DNA of 64,000 bases from Berkiella_A sp963976875. Its GTDB lineage: Bacteria > Pseudomonadota > Gammaproteobacteria > Berkiellales > Berkiellaceae. The position numbers and the translations under genes were made by a program. Numbering within the stretch: the first letter of the stretch is position 1; the number at the start of each line of letters is the position of its first letter. This document shows positions 8,853 to 18,159 of this stretch, one piece after another. Location: the NCBI GenBank assembly GCA_963976875.1, contig CAXBML010000005.1, positions 102,382-166,381 of the forward strand. The letters are read 5' to 3'. A model generated the notes under the pieces. The model saw only the letters and a list, made by a program, of their open reading frames with translations, was not told the origin of the DNA and ran no database searches.

Positions 8853-9619
8853 GATAAGCTACATAAAGTTAATTCAAAAGGGATATCTTGGTGAGTTGTT
8901 TTGTGCGTTCTTTGTTCTAAGCACCCATCAAAAAATTGTATGTTAACACGGTGCTTGTCACCGCTGAATTGTGGGTAAACTGCTAAGGCATTATCATATT
9001 CTATTTTGATCAATTGGACATCGTGAGGTTGTTTTAAGGGCTGTTTAAACTGTCCATATTTAGAGACGACACTTTTAGGATAATGGCATTGTCTGAGCAA
9101 ATGTAATAGTAGTAAGAGTCCATTTTCAACAGGTTGAAATTCTGCTATCCAAGATTCACAATATTCTTGATGTTGGCTAGTGGATTGTTGCAACCAATAG
9201 TGGAGTAGCGGTGTATCAAAGCACATGGTACCGCCTGGTAAAGGCATCCTATTGGTATAACTTTTAAACAATTCATGTTGCATAAATGCGACTTGAGAAA
9301 AGTTAAAGTTTTTCAATGCTTCAGTCGAAGATTTAATTTTAGCGAGCACATTATTCAGAGCCACAACATCAATACTCGGGGTTTGAGTCAAACGCTCTAA
9401 GCTTCGATGGTATTTAAGTTGCTCTTCTAATAATACTTTATCTGCGGCACTATATTCCAAAAGCTTATATATTTCAACCAAAATTGTGATAGCACTATAT
9501 GCGTCATAGGCTTGAGAGCGTGCCAGGCAATCTCTAAAGCAAATAAATTGCTGTTCTAGTCGGAGTAGGGTTCGTATTTTTTCATTTAATGGGAATTCGT
9601 ATATTAAGCTGTGTTCCAT
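8849..9619 (-). CDS. zapD: Cell division protein ZapD
   Basis: 256 residues, the normal length for ZapD (formerly YacF/DUF1342), which cross-links FtsZ filaments at the division ring. The start, LIYEFPLNEKIRTLLRLE, is the hallmark of the family. Other family features are MPLPGGTMCFDTPLLHYWL in the middle and a beta-rich C-terminal half. It lies between coaE and yacG, as in enteric bacteria. A gap of 104 nt follows coaE. Confidence 0.93.
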   Translation of the reverse strand: MEHSLIYEFPLNEKIRTLLRLEQQFICFRDCLARSQAYDAYSAITILVEIYKLLEYSAADKVLLEEQLKYHRSLERLTQTPSIDVVALNNVLAKIKSSTEALKNFNFSQVAFMQHELFKSYTNRMPLPGGTMCFDTPLLHYWLQQSTSQHQEYCESWIAEFQPVENGLLLLLHLLRQCHYPKSVVSKYGQFKQPLKQPHDVQLIKIEYDNALAVYPQFSGDKHRVNIQFFDGCLEQRTHKTTHQDIPFELTLCSLS

Positions 9620-9723
9620 TGCTTTGCACTACCATGTATTGCGACCAAAATATATAGGATCACACTATAACATTAAAATAGGGTGGCTTAAAATTAGGAA
9701 AATAACTTAGCTTTACAACTAAT

Positions 9724-10335
9724 TTAATGGGTTTGTTTTTGTGCTTGGATTAAATACTGTTGGTGAAGTTGGGTTACGGTTAGTTTTAGGCTTGCCAAAT
9801 CAGCATGATTGGAGATAATCTGATCAGCGATTTTAAGTCTAGATTCACGGCTAGATTGGGCTGAGATGATTTTTTTGGCATCTGCTACACTGCACTGGTC
9901 ACGTGCAGTTAAGCGCTGAATTTGTTCTTCTACAGGAGTATCTATCACTAATATAGATTGAACAATATTTTTATATTGATCGTAAGACTCAACAAGTAGA
10001 GGAATAGCAATAATGCAATACAGTCCAGAGATATTATTGATTTGGCGTTGTATCTCTTGGAAGATGGCGGGATGTAATAGTGTTTCTAACCAAACCTTTT
10101 CTTTTTTATTTTTAAAAATTATATGACGTAATTTTTTGCGATTTAGTTTTTGGTCAGATAATATTTCTGAACCAAAGTGTGAGACAATTTCATTAAGACA
10201 ATTTGTACCCGGAGCGACGATATCCCGGGAGATAACGTCGGCATCAATAATGGGGACACCTAGTGCTTGAAAATACTGAGATACAGTTGATTTTCCACTA
10301 CAAATTCCACCCGTTACAGCAACGACATAAGTCAT
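9724..10335 (-). CDS. coaE: Dephospho-CoA kinase
   Basis: 203 residues. It phosphorylates dephospho-CoA at the ribose 3'-OH, the last step of CoA synthesis, in the cytoplasm. The P-loop GGICSGKST is at residues 9-17 and is followed by VPIIDADVISRDIV, the substrate-binding Asp region. The LLHPAIF and IPLLVES motifs are also typical. The ATG overlaps the pilD stop by 4 nt, the usual pilD-coaE arrangement of gammaproteobacteria. Confidence 0.96.
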   Translation of the reverse strand: MTYVVAVTGGICSGKSTVSQYFQALGVPIIDADVISRDIVAPGTNCLNEIVSHFGSEILSDQKLNRKKLRHIIFKNKKEKVWLETLLHPAIFQEIQRQINNISGLYCIIAIPLLVESYDQYKNIVQSILVIDTPVEEQIQRLTARDQCSVADAKKIISAQSSRESRLKIADQIISNHADLASLKLTVTQLHQQYLIQAQKQTH

Positions 10336-11231
10336 ACACTGAGTCCTGAGAAACGAAGGTAAGCCTGAATAATTTCATCACCCCAAATAAAAGTAATCCA
10401 TCCTGCTGCAGCTATAAATGGACCAAATGGAATGGGGTTATCACGGTGTTGTTTTTTGAGAACTATCAGTGTAATACCAACAACTGCGCCGACGAGGGAA
10501 GAGAGTAAAATAATAGGCAATAAGCTTTTAATGCCCATCCAGGCGCCCAGCATAGCCATTAATTTGAAATCACCATACCCCATGCCTTCTTTACCCGTAA
10601 GCAGCTTAAAGATCCAATATAAAGACCATAAACTTAAATAGCCTACTACCGCACCTATAATGGCCTGTGGTAATGGGCAGAATGATTCCGGTATATTTAA
10701 GAGTAGGCCCATCCATAAGAGCGGAAGAGTGATATTGTCAGGTAAAATTTGTTCATCTATGTCTATCCAAGTTAGGGCAATTAAAGACCAAGTTAAAATT
10801 AAAGCGGGTATTAATAAAGTAAGTGTTTTGCCAAAATAGAGTGCAGTAATAATAGATAAAACAGCCGTTAATAATTCGATGAACGGATATCGAATAGATA
10901 TATGAGTATGACAATTTCGACATTTTCCTCTTAAAATCAGATAACTTATAACCGGGATGTTGTCGTAAAATTTAATTTTGGTGCGGCATTCTTTGCAAGT
11001 AGATGCTGGCAGAGCCAGGTTGAATGTTTGGGGCTCCGCTAATATTTTGGGGGTACTTTGGGGCTCTGGTAATGTGATGTGACAGGTCTCAGATAAGAAT
11101 TCTGTGCATTGATTAAGCCAGTCTCGTTGCAGCATAATAGGGAGCCTGTATATAACCACGTTCAAAAAACTACCAACGAACAGCCCTAATAGGGCTATGA
11201 TTCCCAAAAAATATAAAGTGAAATTTTCCAT
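10332..11231 (-). CDS. pilD: Type IV prepilin leader peptidase / N-methyltransferase PilD
   Basis: 299 residues, polytopic inner-membrane protein that cuts the prepilin leader and methylates the new N-terminal Phe. The zinc-type Cys pairs (CKEC and CRNC, about residues 80-110) form the cytoplasmic domain. The aspartyl protease residues are visible in TWIDIDEQILPD (about 155) and GYGDFKL (about 215). The N-terminal segment LFVGSFLNVVIYRLP is typical. Its start overlaps the pilC stop by one base. Its likely substrate is the pilin at 18160-18582. Confidence 0.96.
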   Translation of the reverse strand: MENFTLYFLGIIALLGLFVGSFLNVVIYRLPIMLQRDWLNQCTEFLSETCHITLPEPQSTPKILAEPQTFNLALPASTCKECRTKIKFYDNIPVISYLILRGKCRNCHTHISIRYPFIELLTAVLSIITALYFGKTLTLLIPALILTWSLIALTWIDIDEQILPDNITLPLLWMGLLLNIPESFCPLPQAIIGAVVGYLSLWSLYWIFKLLTGKEGMGYGDFKLMAMLGAWMGIKSLLPIILLSSLVGAVVGITLIVLKKQHRDNPIPFGPFIAAAGWITFIWGDEIIQAYLRFSGLSV

Positions 11232-12463
11232 TAGATAACCGAGCCCATTTTGAAGATTGGTAAATACATGGCAATAACGAGTCCACCCACCAAAACACCT
11301 AAAACAGCCATAATTAAGGGTTCCAGTAAGCTACTGAGTCCATCAACAGCGGCATCAACCTCTTCTTCGTAGATATTAGCCACTTTTTCTAACATACTAT
11401 CTAAAGAACCCGATTCCTCACCAATAGCAACCATTTGTATAACCATAGAGGGAAAAACACTGGTATTGCGCATGGCCTGGTTGACTTGTGTACCGGTAGA
11501 GACTTCATCTTTAATTTGCATAACAGCCTGAGAATAAACAATATTGCCTGTTGCGCCAGCCACGGAATCTAAAGCTTCTACAAGAGGGACACCTGCAGCA
11601 AAAGTAGTGGCTAGCGTTCTAGCATAACGCGCAATAGCGGCTTTATTTAAGATGTCTCCAATGAGCGGGATCTTGAGTATTAAGCGATCTAAAATATGTT
11701 GCATTGTAGTAGAGCGCTTTTTAAAGAACACAAAGGCTGAGGCTGCAGCCCCCATTCCTGCTGAAATCATCCACCAATAGCTCTGTACAAATTCTGACAA
11801 TTCTATTACAAACTGAGTAAACACGGGTAAATCTGCACCAAACCCTTTAAATAACTCTTCAAATTGTGGTACAACAAATATTAACAAGATAGCCGTTACG
11901 ATCATGGCAACCACCATGACGGCGGTAGGATAAAATAAAGCTTTTTTGACTTTTTTCTTAATGGATTCAGATTTTTCTTTATAGGTAGCGATTCTATCGA
12001 GCATGGTTTCAAGCGCACCTGATGATTCTCCCGCACCTACTAAATTACAAAATAAAGGGTCAAAATATTTAGGGTGCTGCTTTAGTGCTTCTGCAAAAGA
12101 GCTGCCGCCTTCAATGTCTGTTTTCACTTTAAGCACTAGCTCGGTAACGGATTCATTATCAGAGCCGCGGGCAACAATTTCAAAGGATTGGACCAGGGGA
12201 ACCCCTGCAGACATCATTGTGGCTAATTGGCGGCTAAAATAACTGATGTCGCTGCTGGCAATTTTTTTCTTAGTAAGTTGTATGGGCTTAGATACTTTTC
12301 GTACTTTGACAGGTGTCATCCCTTGACGTCTGAGCTCGGCTCGGGCTAAGTCGGTCGACACAGCATTAATTTCGCCATTGACTTTATGACCTTTAGCATT
12401 TTTGCATTCGTATTTGAAATTTTGAATTTTGCTTTTAGAGATTTTTCTATTGGGCTGTGCCAT
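11231..12463 (-). CDS. pilC: Type IV pilus inner-membrane platform protein PilC
   Basis: 410 residues, the usual length. It has two T2SSF domains, each a cytoplasmic helical bundle followed by membrane helices. Domain 1 contains FSRQLATMMSAGVPLVQSFE (about residue 75) and domain 2 ARTLATTFAAGVPLVEALD (about 280). A basic N-terminal segment of about 65 residues precedes them. It anchors the PilB motor to the pilin assembly site. Gap to pilB is 37 nt; it abuts pilD. Confidence 0.96.
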   Translation of the reverse strand: MAQPNRKISKSKIQNFKYECKNAKGHKVNGEINAVSTDLARAELRRQGMTPVKVRKVSKPIQLTKKKIASSDISYFSRQLATMMSAGVPLVQSFEIVARGSDNESVTELVLKVKTDIEGGSSFAEALKQHPKYFDPLFCNLVGAGESSGALETMLDRIATYKEKSESIKKKVKKALFYPTAVMVVAMIVTAILLIFVVPQFEELFKGFGADLPVFTQFVIELSEFVQSYWWMISAGMGAAASAFVFFKKRSTTMQHILDRLILKIPLIGDILNKAAIARYARTLATTFAAGVPLVEALDSVAGATGNIVYSQAVMQIKDEVSTGTQVNQAMRNTSVFPSMVIQMVAIGEESGSLDSMLEKVANIYEEEVDAAVDGLSSLLEPLIMAVLGVLVGGLVIAMYLPIFKMGSVI

Positions 12464-12500
12464 GCTAAATCCTAGTGAATCTCGTTAATTTGAATTCTGG

Positions 12501-14222
12501 TTAATCTTTGGTAACACGATTGATTTCTTCTAAGCTCGTAATGCCTGCTTTGGCTTTTAATAATCCAGAGCGTCTTAAGGTATTAATGCCATCCTTAATC
12601 ATTTGTTCCTGAATATCCATGGCGTTGCCACCTTCCATAATGATGCGACCAATCGCAGGTGTAATCGGCATGACTTCATAAAGTCCAATACGACCTTTAT
12701 ACCCGTTATTACAGTTATCACAACCTACTGGCTCAAAAATACCAAAGTTGTCTGTTATATCCTCTTTTTTGAAGCCCAGCTCTAATAAAGCTTCTTCAGG
12801 CACTTCTACGGACATTTTACAAGTAGCACAAAGTTTACGCGCTAGACGTTGGGCAATAATCAGCGTTACAGATGTTGCTAAATTAAAGGCGGGTACACCC
12901 ATGTTAATTAAACGGGTTAATGTTTCAGGCGCACTATTGGTATGTAAGGTTGACAAGACCATGTGTCCAGTTTGGGCGGCTTTAACCGCAATCTCAGCCG
13001 TTTCCAGATCTCGGATTTCCCCGACCATGACAATATCTGGATCTTGGCGCAAGAAAGAACGCAAAGCATCGGAAAAGACTAATCCTGCTTTTGGATTAAT
13101 GTTGACCTGGTTAATGCCCTCTAAGTTGATCTCTACGGGATCTTCTGCGGTGGAAATATTAACCTCATCGGTATTTAATATATTTAATGCCGTATAAAGG
13201 GAAACGGTTTTACCACTACCCGTTGGGCCCGTAACCAAAACCATGCCTTGGGGCTTATGGATGGCATCCAAGAAGTATTTTTTCTGCACTGCTTCATAAC
13301 CTAAAGCATCAATCCCTAGTTTGGCACTGGAAGGATCTAAAATCCGCATAACAATTTTTTCGCCAAATAATGTAGGGCAAGTGCTTACCCGAAAATCAAT
13401 AGCGCGATTTTTAGATATTTTCATTTTAAAGCGACCATCTTGCGGAATTCTTCTTTCTGAAATATCTAACCGTGACATCACTTTTAATCTTGCCGCTAGA
13501 CGAGGGGCTAAATTTACCGGGGGGGTAGCAAATTCTGCTAAGATACCATCTTGACGTAAGCGGACTCTATAAGTTTTTTCGTAAGGTTCAAAATGTATAT
13601 CCGAAGCCCCTTTGTTTATGGCATCAAGTAATACTTTATTCACAAATCGAACAATAGGGGCATCATCAACCTCTGAGTCATTACTATTATTATCTTCTGA
13701 TGCTTGTGGTTCATCAAAACCTATATCGAGCGATTCTAAATCAGAATCATCTAAATCACCTAATGTGGAGGATTCTTGATCGGATAATATTTTTTCAATA
13801 ACTTCAATTAGAGCTTGTTCGTCAACCAGCACGGGTTCTGTGCTGATTCCGGTATGAAACTTAATTTCGTCTAATGCTTGTAAATTAGTGGGATCAGATA
13901 AAGCAACAAATAGGCGATTACCTCGTTTGAATAAAGGTAGTGCATGGTGTTGACGGATAAGCTTCTCATTTAGATGTTCTTTCGGTACAACTTCAGTATC
14001 TAGCACTGATAAATCAAACAGCGGTTCACCAAACTCTTTGGATGCTGTTGTCGCAATGATTTCACTATCTAGCAGTTTGTTATCCACTAAGTAAGTGACA
14101 AAAGGTTGTTTCTTCTTCCGGCACGATTCTAGTGCCGCAACAGCGGTTTCCTTTGTTAGTAGTCCATCGTTGACAAGCTTTTTGGCTAATCCACTAATGG
14201 CGTTTAATTGTATTTCCGTCAT
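12501..14222 (-). CDS. pilB: Type IV pilus extension ATPase PilB
   Basis: 573 residues. An N-terminal MshEN/T2SSE_N domain (about 1-150) is followed by an acidic linker (about 150-190) and the hexameric ATPase core. Walker A is GPTGSGKTVSLYT (about 331-343). The Asp box and Walker B follow (DPDIVMVGEIRD), then the His box (GHMVLSTLHTN). The tetracysteine zinc motif CATC...CDNC (about 460-505) is present. It powers pilus extension from the cytoplasmic side of PilC. First gene of pilB-pilC-pilD-coaE-zapD-yacG. No pilT or pilA is directly adjacent; pilA is 4 kb upstream, beyond the glycosylation-type genes. Confidence 0.97.
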   Translation of the reverse strand: MTEIQLNAISGLAKKLVNDGLLTKETAVAALESCRKKKQPFVTYLVDNKLLDSEIIATTASKEFGEPLFDLSVLDTEVVPKEHLNEKLIRQHHALPLFKRGNRLFVALSDPTNLQALDEIKFHTGISTEPVLVDEQALIEVIEKILSDQESSTLGDLDDSDLESLDIGFDEPQASEDNNSNDSEVDDAPIVRFVNKVLLDAINKGASDIHFEPYEKTYRVRLRQDGILAEFATPPVNLAPRLAARLKVMSRLDISERRIPQDGRFKMKISKNRAIDFRVSTCPTLFGEKIVMRILDPSSAKLGIDALGYEAVQKKYFLDAIHKPQGMVLVTGPTGSGKTVSLYTALNILNTDEVNISTAEDPVEINLEGINQVNINPKAGLVFSDALRSFLRQDPDIVMVGEIRDLETAEIAVKAAQTGHMVLSTLHTNSAPETLTRLINMGVPAFNLATSVTLIIAQRLARKLCATCKMSVEVPEEALLELGFKKEDITDNFGIFEPVGCDNCNNGYKGRIGLYEVMPITPAIGRIIMEGGNAMDIQEQMIKDGINTLRRSGLLKAKAGITSLEEINRVTKD

Positions 14223-14305
14223 AGGTCACTTAAATTACTAAATCCATTGTAGTCTTTGTATAATACTAGCTGAGGTAGTGGCAGAATAGTAGCAAATTGC
14301 TTATT

Positions 14306-15256
14306 TTACGGAGTTGAGATGTGTGTGGTTTCTTTTCTTAAAAATAATCCAAAAATACAACCTAGGCAAATACCGGGTATCCACTGTGTTATTCTAAACA
14401 GCAAACTGGCGCTGAGGCCTATACTAAAATCTTGATAAATAACCTGGGTAATGGCAGCGAATAAACTCTCATTAATACCAATATTACCTGGGGTCACATA
14501 CAATATCGAGCTAAGACTCATCATACCGGCTAAAAAAATACAATGCGTAAAGGGGATTGTGTGATTGAGGGATTGGTAAATATAAAATAGTGAGGTAGAA
14601 ATCAGAAGATGAATACCTATAAAAATTAAAAAAGAGATACTTAATAATTCTGGGTGTAATAAATTTTGTTTAATATAGTTTAGTCTTTCATGGAGTGTGG
14701 GGAATTTTTCCTCAAAATTAAAATTTTTAGGGATTCGAACTAATAGACTTAATACAATAATAGATAACACGATGCTCGATAGAATAAAAAAATCATTTAG
14801 ATTGATTATGCTTAAATTTGCCCACCACCAACCTATTACTGTAAATAAAGAACCTGTTATTAATGTGAATATCAAATATAAGCTCATGATACAAAAAAAT
14901 AAACTGAGAGGCATTTGATATTTGTATTTTAAAAAGAAATATCGATATATCATGCCTGGTCGGTAAGGCAGTATTTGATTTAAAAGATTGGCAATGTAAC
15001 TTAAACCGATACTGTCAACTTTGCTGATTTTAATTGCGCGAAAGCTTAAAAAATAAAAAGCCATTCCCCCTAAACCGATGATAGGTATTTGTATAAGGGT
15101 GATCGCCAGTATTTCAAACATGCGAATATTTTGAAAACTTTGCTGTATTTCAATTTTGTGTTTGAAAAACAACCACCCAATTAATATAGCGATAATGCCG
15201 TATGTGACAGTCCGAATCACGGCTTTAACTTTAGTCTTAAGCAGCATTTTGCTCAC
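14306..15256 (-). CDS. Flippase-like/UPF0104 membrane protein (LPG-synthase TM domain family)
   Basis: 316 residues, about eight transmembrane helices. The motif YVTPGNIGINESLFA (about residues 255-270) and the LPYRPGMIYRYFF segment (about 97-110) are diagnostic of the lysylphosphatidylglycerol-synthase transmembrane region/AglD-like family. It overlaps the upstream GT2 gene by 20 nt, so it is part of the same operon. Members near polyprenyl-phosphate glycosyltransferases are thought to help move lipid-linked sugars or build glycans in the membrane; here that is an inference from context. Confidence 0.78.
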   Translation of the reverse strand: MSKMLLKTKVKAVIRTVTYGIIAILIGWLFFKHKIEIQQSFQNIRMFEILAITLIQIPIIGLGGMAFYFLSFRAIKISKVDSIGLSYIANLLNQILPYRPGMIYRYFFLKYKYQMPLSLFFCIMSLYLIFTLITGSLFTVIGWWWANLSIINLNDFFILSSIVLSIIVLSLLVRIPKNFNFEEKFPTLHERLNYIKQNLLHPELLSISFLIFIGIHLLISTSLFYIYQSLNHTIPFTHCIFLAGMMSLSSILYVTPGNIGINESLFAAITQVIYQDFSIGLSASLLFRITQWIPGICLGCIFGLFLRKETTHISTP

Positions 15257-16178
15257 TATTATTTTGACTATTATCCTGGTTCTGGGTACATGGCTTTTGG
15301 GGAGAAAAATTGCTGCGTTGATACATTAGCGCTGTGATTTGCTCTGAGACTAGCCCAATTAAAAATATAATGACTGAGGCTGATAGAAAAACAGCACTCA
15401 TATTAGTAAACCGACCTTGTGTGCTAAAAGTGTAAGCATAGTTTAGAATGCCTGCTAAAAAATGTAAGGCGGCAAAGGGTAAAAAAACTTTAAAAGGTGA
15501 GTATAACGTAGTCATTTTATAGATGATGAGCATAAATTTTAAGCCATCTGAAAATAGGCGTAAATGGCTTTTGCCTTTTCTGGGATTAACCGTTATTTTT
15601 TCGTAACCTACCGCATATCCACTTCTAAAAAAGGCCATGGTGATAGTGGATGGGTAAGAAAAGCCATTCGGCAGCAAGTGTAAAAACTCCATAAATAATT
15701 CACGTTTTACAATTCTAAAGCCAGAGGTTAAGTCTAAAATAGGTTGCCGGACAATAATTGAGGCGATATAATTGTAAAAACGATTGCCAACCCAGCGGGA
15801 AAAATTTGCTTGAGAGGACTTTTCTCTGAAGCCTACCACCATATCAAAACCCTGATTAAATCTGGTGATTAATTTTTCGATATCTTCAACGCGATGTTGA
15901 CCGTCACCATCCATAAAGAGAATATATTCTCTAGTGGCATGGCGAGCGCCTGTTTTAACAGAGCCACCATTTCCAATACTATAAGGGTGGGTGATAACTT
16001 TCACCTGTGCTTGTTCCGCTATTATTTTTGTATCATCGGTAGAGGCATCATTTACGACAATGATTTCAAACTGGGGGTATTGTGTTTTCAAATCCGTTAA
16101 GAAGCCAGATAAGCCTTCAGCTTCATTTTTAGCGGGGATGACCACGCTAATTTTGTTATAAATTGTTTCAGTTTTCAT
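15237..16178 (-). CDS. Polyprenyl-phosphate glycosyltransferase (GT2, DPM1-like)
   Basis: 313 residues from the ATG at 16176-16178; a longer start at 16250 would run deep into the upstream gene. The GT2 core has ISVVIPAKNEAEGL, IIVVNDASTDDT and the metal-binding FMDGDGQHR (DxD equivalent). LTSGFRIVKRELF follows, as in dolichol-phosphate mannosyltransferase. Two transmembrane helices close the protein (about 225-300). It should transfer a sugar from a nucleotide donor to polyprenyl phosphate on the inner face of the membrane. It overlaps the upstream GT-C gene by 11 nt. The sugar is unknown. Confidence 0.88.
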   Translation of the reverse strand: MKTETIYNKISVVIPAKNEAEGLSGFLTDLKTQYPQFEIIVVNDASTDDTKIIAEQAQVKVITHPYSIGNGGSVKTGARHATREYILFMDGDGQHRVEDIEKLITRFNQGFDMVVGFREKSSQANFSRWVGNRFYNYIASIIVRQPILDLTSGFRIVKRELFMEFLHLLPNGFSYPSTITMAFFRSGYAVGYEKITVNPRKGKSHLRLFSDGLKFMLIIYKMTTLYSPFKVFLPFAALHFLAGILNYAYTFSTQGRFTNMSAVFLSASVIIFLIGLVSEQITALMYQRSNFSPQKPCTQNQDNSQNNSEQNAA

Positions 16179-18108
16179 AGGTAGGCCCTTGTGCTTCTGC
16201 ATATAAGTCAAGTGCAGCTTTAAGTTGATCGATCTCTTGCCGAGGGGCATACTGAGTATAATATTTTTGATTTAATATTTGTACCGTTTGTTTTGCTGCA
16301 TCAAAATCTTGTGTACGCATTTCAATCTGTGCTTTGACAACCAGAGGTTGCATGCGTTTGGGGTAAGCTTCATAGGATTTTTGTAGTAAAATAATCGCAT
16401 CTTTTGTATTGTTTTTTCGCATCTGTAACCCAGCTTCCAAGTGATATAGCACAGCTTGATATTTAGGATGATATTGTAATCTTGGGTTTTTATATGCGGC
16501 TTGTATTATTTGTAATGCATTATTGGGACTAATACTATTGCATTTTTTTTCAAAAATATTAGTCACCAATTGATCCAATATTAAGATGCTATAAGGTGTA
16601 ATGGGATATTGCTGTATATTGGTTTTGGCTTCTTCGAAAATATCCTGCGGCAAGCCATTAGCATGACAATGAATTAAGACTTTATGTAATGCTATGCCAC
16701 TATTTGTTGGCTGTAAAGCTTGAGCAATATTCAGCTGTGTAAATGCACTGCCATATAAGCCGTAATTTAAATACCAGTTGGCGACTTCAATGTGTACTCG
16801 AGGTGAGTTAGGGTGGAATGCTAGGGTATTTTTTAGAAATAGTTCACTACTAGACCAACTGTGTACCCGCGACCAGGTCATGGAGATCAACACAGCAATA
16901 TAAAGACAGCCTAAGACAGGATAAAACTTCTTTAATTTAATTTTGGGCGAATGGGCTAAAGTGACTAGAAAATAAGTGGGTACTAAAATCACACCGACGC
17001 TGGCCAAATAATTTCGATGTTCAAAAACCAACTCTAATGGGAAAATAGTGGATTCCAGTAAGTGGGATACAAAGAACCAAGCGCAGCCCAGAGCAGGGAT
17101 AGGCCAGCGTTTTTTATAACGAAACGCGAATACAAGTAAACCAACTAGTAGCGCTGAGCTCAATAGAACAGACAAATCGATGCGGTGATTTATGGGGAAA
17201 TCATCATGATAAAGCCCCATCTCAGATATTCTAGGGAAGAGAATTTGTTGCAGATAAAAGACCAATACATTTGCTTGTGTATATAGCCGTTCGAGTAGAT
17301 TAAAAGGCTTGTCAGCATATAGGCCCATAAATAGAGAGAAGTGATAATAAAAGTAACTGCTTCCAGCGACAGTCATTGTTAATAAGCTTATATAATAGCT
17401 ACGTCTTAAACATTGATTTGTTTTTAAATGATGTCCCTTAAAATCTAAAACAAAATATTCTAGAATAAATAAATAAAAAGGTAGAAGTAGCGCTGTTTCT
17501 TTCGCGGCAACGGCTAAAACACCATTGAATCCGCAAAGTAAAAAATACACCCAGGCCCGTTTATTTTGCCATTGTTTTAATCTGGCGTTTAAATAACAAT
17601 TTATCGATAATAATACAAATAGTTGGCACAGTATGGTCATACGTTGGACAGGATATAATACTGTGCTGACTTGTAAGGGATGGATAAGCCATATAACACT
17701 GGTGAATAAACATATGGTGAGTTTATATTTTTGTTGGGGTCGAATCAGGCTAAGAATCAAATAGACAAAATACCCAACAACAAATCCCATTATTGTATGT
17801 AGACCAACATTCACCGCTTTATAGCTAAAAGGCTCAGGACCAAAAGCCATATGATTTAATATAAAGCTAGCAATAGACAATGGTCGACCTAGAGGGCCTG
17901 TTTCATTTTGAAATGTGAGACTAATAAATTTAGTAAAAGATACATTACTGACTTGAAGTGGGCCTATAGATTGCAGATCATCCAATAGATAGGGACCATA
18001 TAACCCCTGCCAATATAGCGCAGCAACCATTATGCTTAATATAAGCATAATTAATAAAATAATTAAGGGGTGGCGATAATAATTTTTTTTAGGTTTGAGC
18101 ATAGTCAT
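16168..18108 (-). CDS. GT-C-type membrane glycosyltransferase with C-terminal TPR domain
   Basis: 646 residues. About ten or more transmembrane helices (residues 15-420) are followed by tetratricopeptide-like helical repeats (about 430-640). The first loop has LLDDLQSIGPLQ, then GRPLSIASFILNHMAFG and YKAVNVGLHTIM, a pattern of GT-C enzymes such as TMTC-type O-mannosyltransferases, where the acidic pair is catalytic. Lying between pilA and a lipid-linked-sugar synthase, it is a good candidate to glycosylate the pilin or another exported protein. Such proteins are often labelled PilF-like because of the TPRs, which would be misleading here. Start at 18106-18108, with Met3 as alternative. Confidence 0.72.
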   Translation of the reverse strand: MTMLKPKKNYYRHPLIILLIMLILSIMVAALYWQGLYGPYLLDDLQSIGPLQVSNVSFTKFISLTFQNETGPLGRPLSIASFILNHMAFGPEPFSYKAVNVGLHTIMGFVVGYFVYLILSLIRPQQKYKLTICLFTSVIWLIHPLQVSTVLYPVQRMTILCQLFVLLSINCYLNARLKQWQNKRAWVYFLLCGFNGVLAVAAKETALLLPFYLFILEYFVLDFKGHHLKTNQCLRRSYYISLLTMTVAGSSYFYYHFSLFMGLYADKPFNLLERLYTQANVLVFYLQQILFPRISEMGLYHDDFPINHRIDLSVLLSSALLVGLLVFAFRYKKRWPIPALGCAWFFVSHLLESTIFPLELVFEHRNYLASVGVILVPTYFLVTLAHSPKIKLKKFYPVLGCLYIAVLISMTWSRVHSWSSSELFLKNTLAFHPNSPRVHIEVANWYLNYGLYGSAFTQLNIAQALQPTNSGIALHKVLIHCHANGLPQDIFEEAKTNIQQYPITPYSILILDQLVTNIFEKKCNSISPNNALQIIQAAYKNPRLQYHPKYQAVLYHLEAGLQMRKNNTKDAIILLQKSYEAYPKRMQPLVVKAQIEMRTQDFDAAKQTVQILNQKYYTQYAPRQEIDQLKAALDLYAEAQGPTYEN

Positions 18109-18118
18109 ATCAGATCAA

Positions 18119-18143
18119 AAAAGGGGGCACAGGCCCCCTTAAA
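18119..18143 (-). terminator. Rho-independent terminator after pilA
   Basis: Read leftwards, the stem AAGGGGGC / GCCCCCTT with a 4-base loop is followed by a T-run. It lies between the pilA stop and the GT-C start, so most pilA transcripts should end here, with partial read-through into the glycosylation-type genes. Confidence 0.85.
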
Positions 18144-18159
18144 GCTTAAAATTATATTA

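Noticed and set aside
16179..16250. Longer start for the DPM1-like glycosyltransferase
   Set aside because: The extra 24 residues overlap the GT-C coding region, have no family similarity, and the ATG at 16176-16178 directly precedes the GT2 fold.
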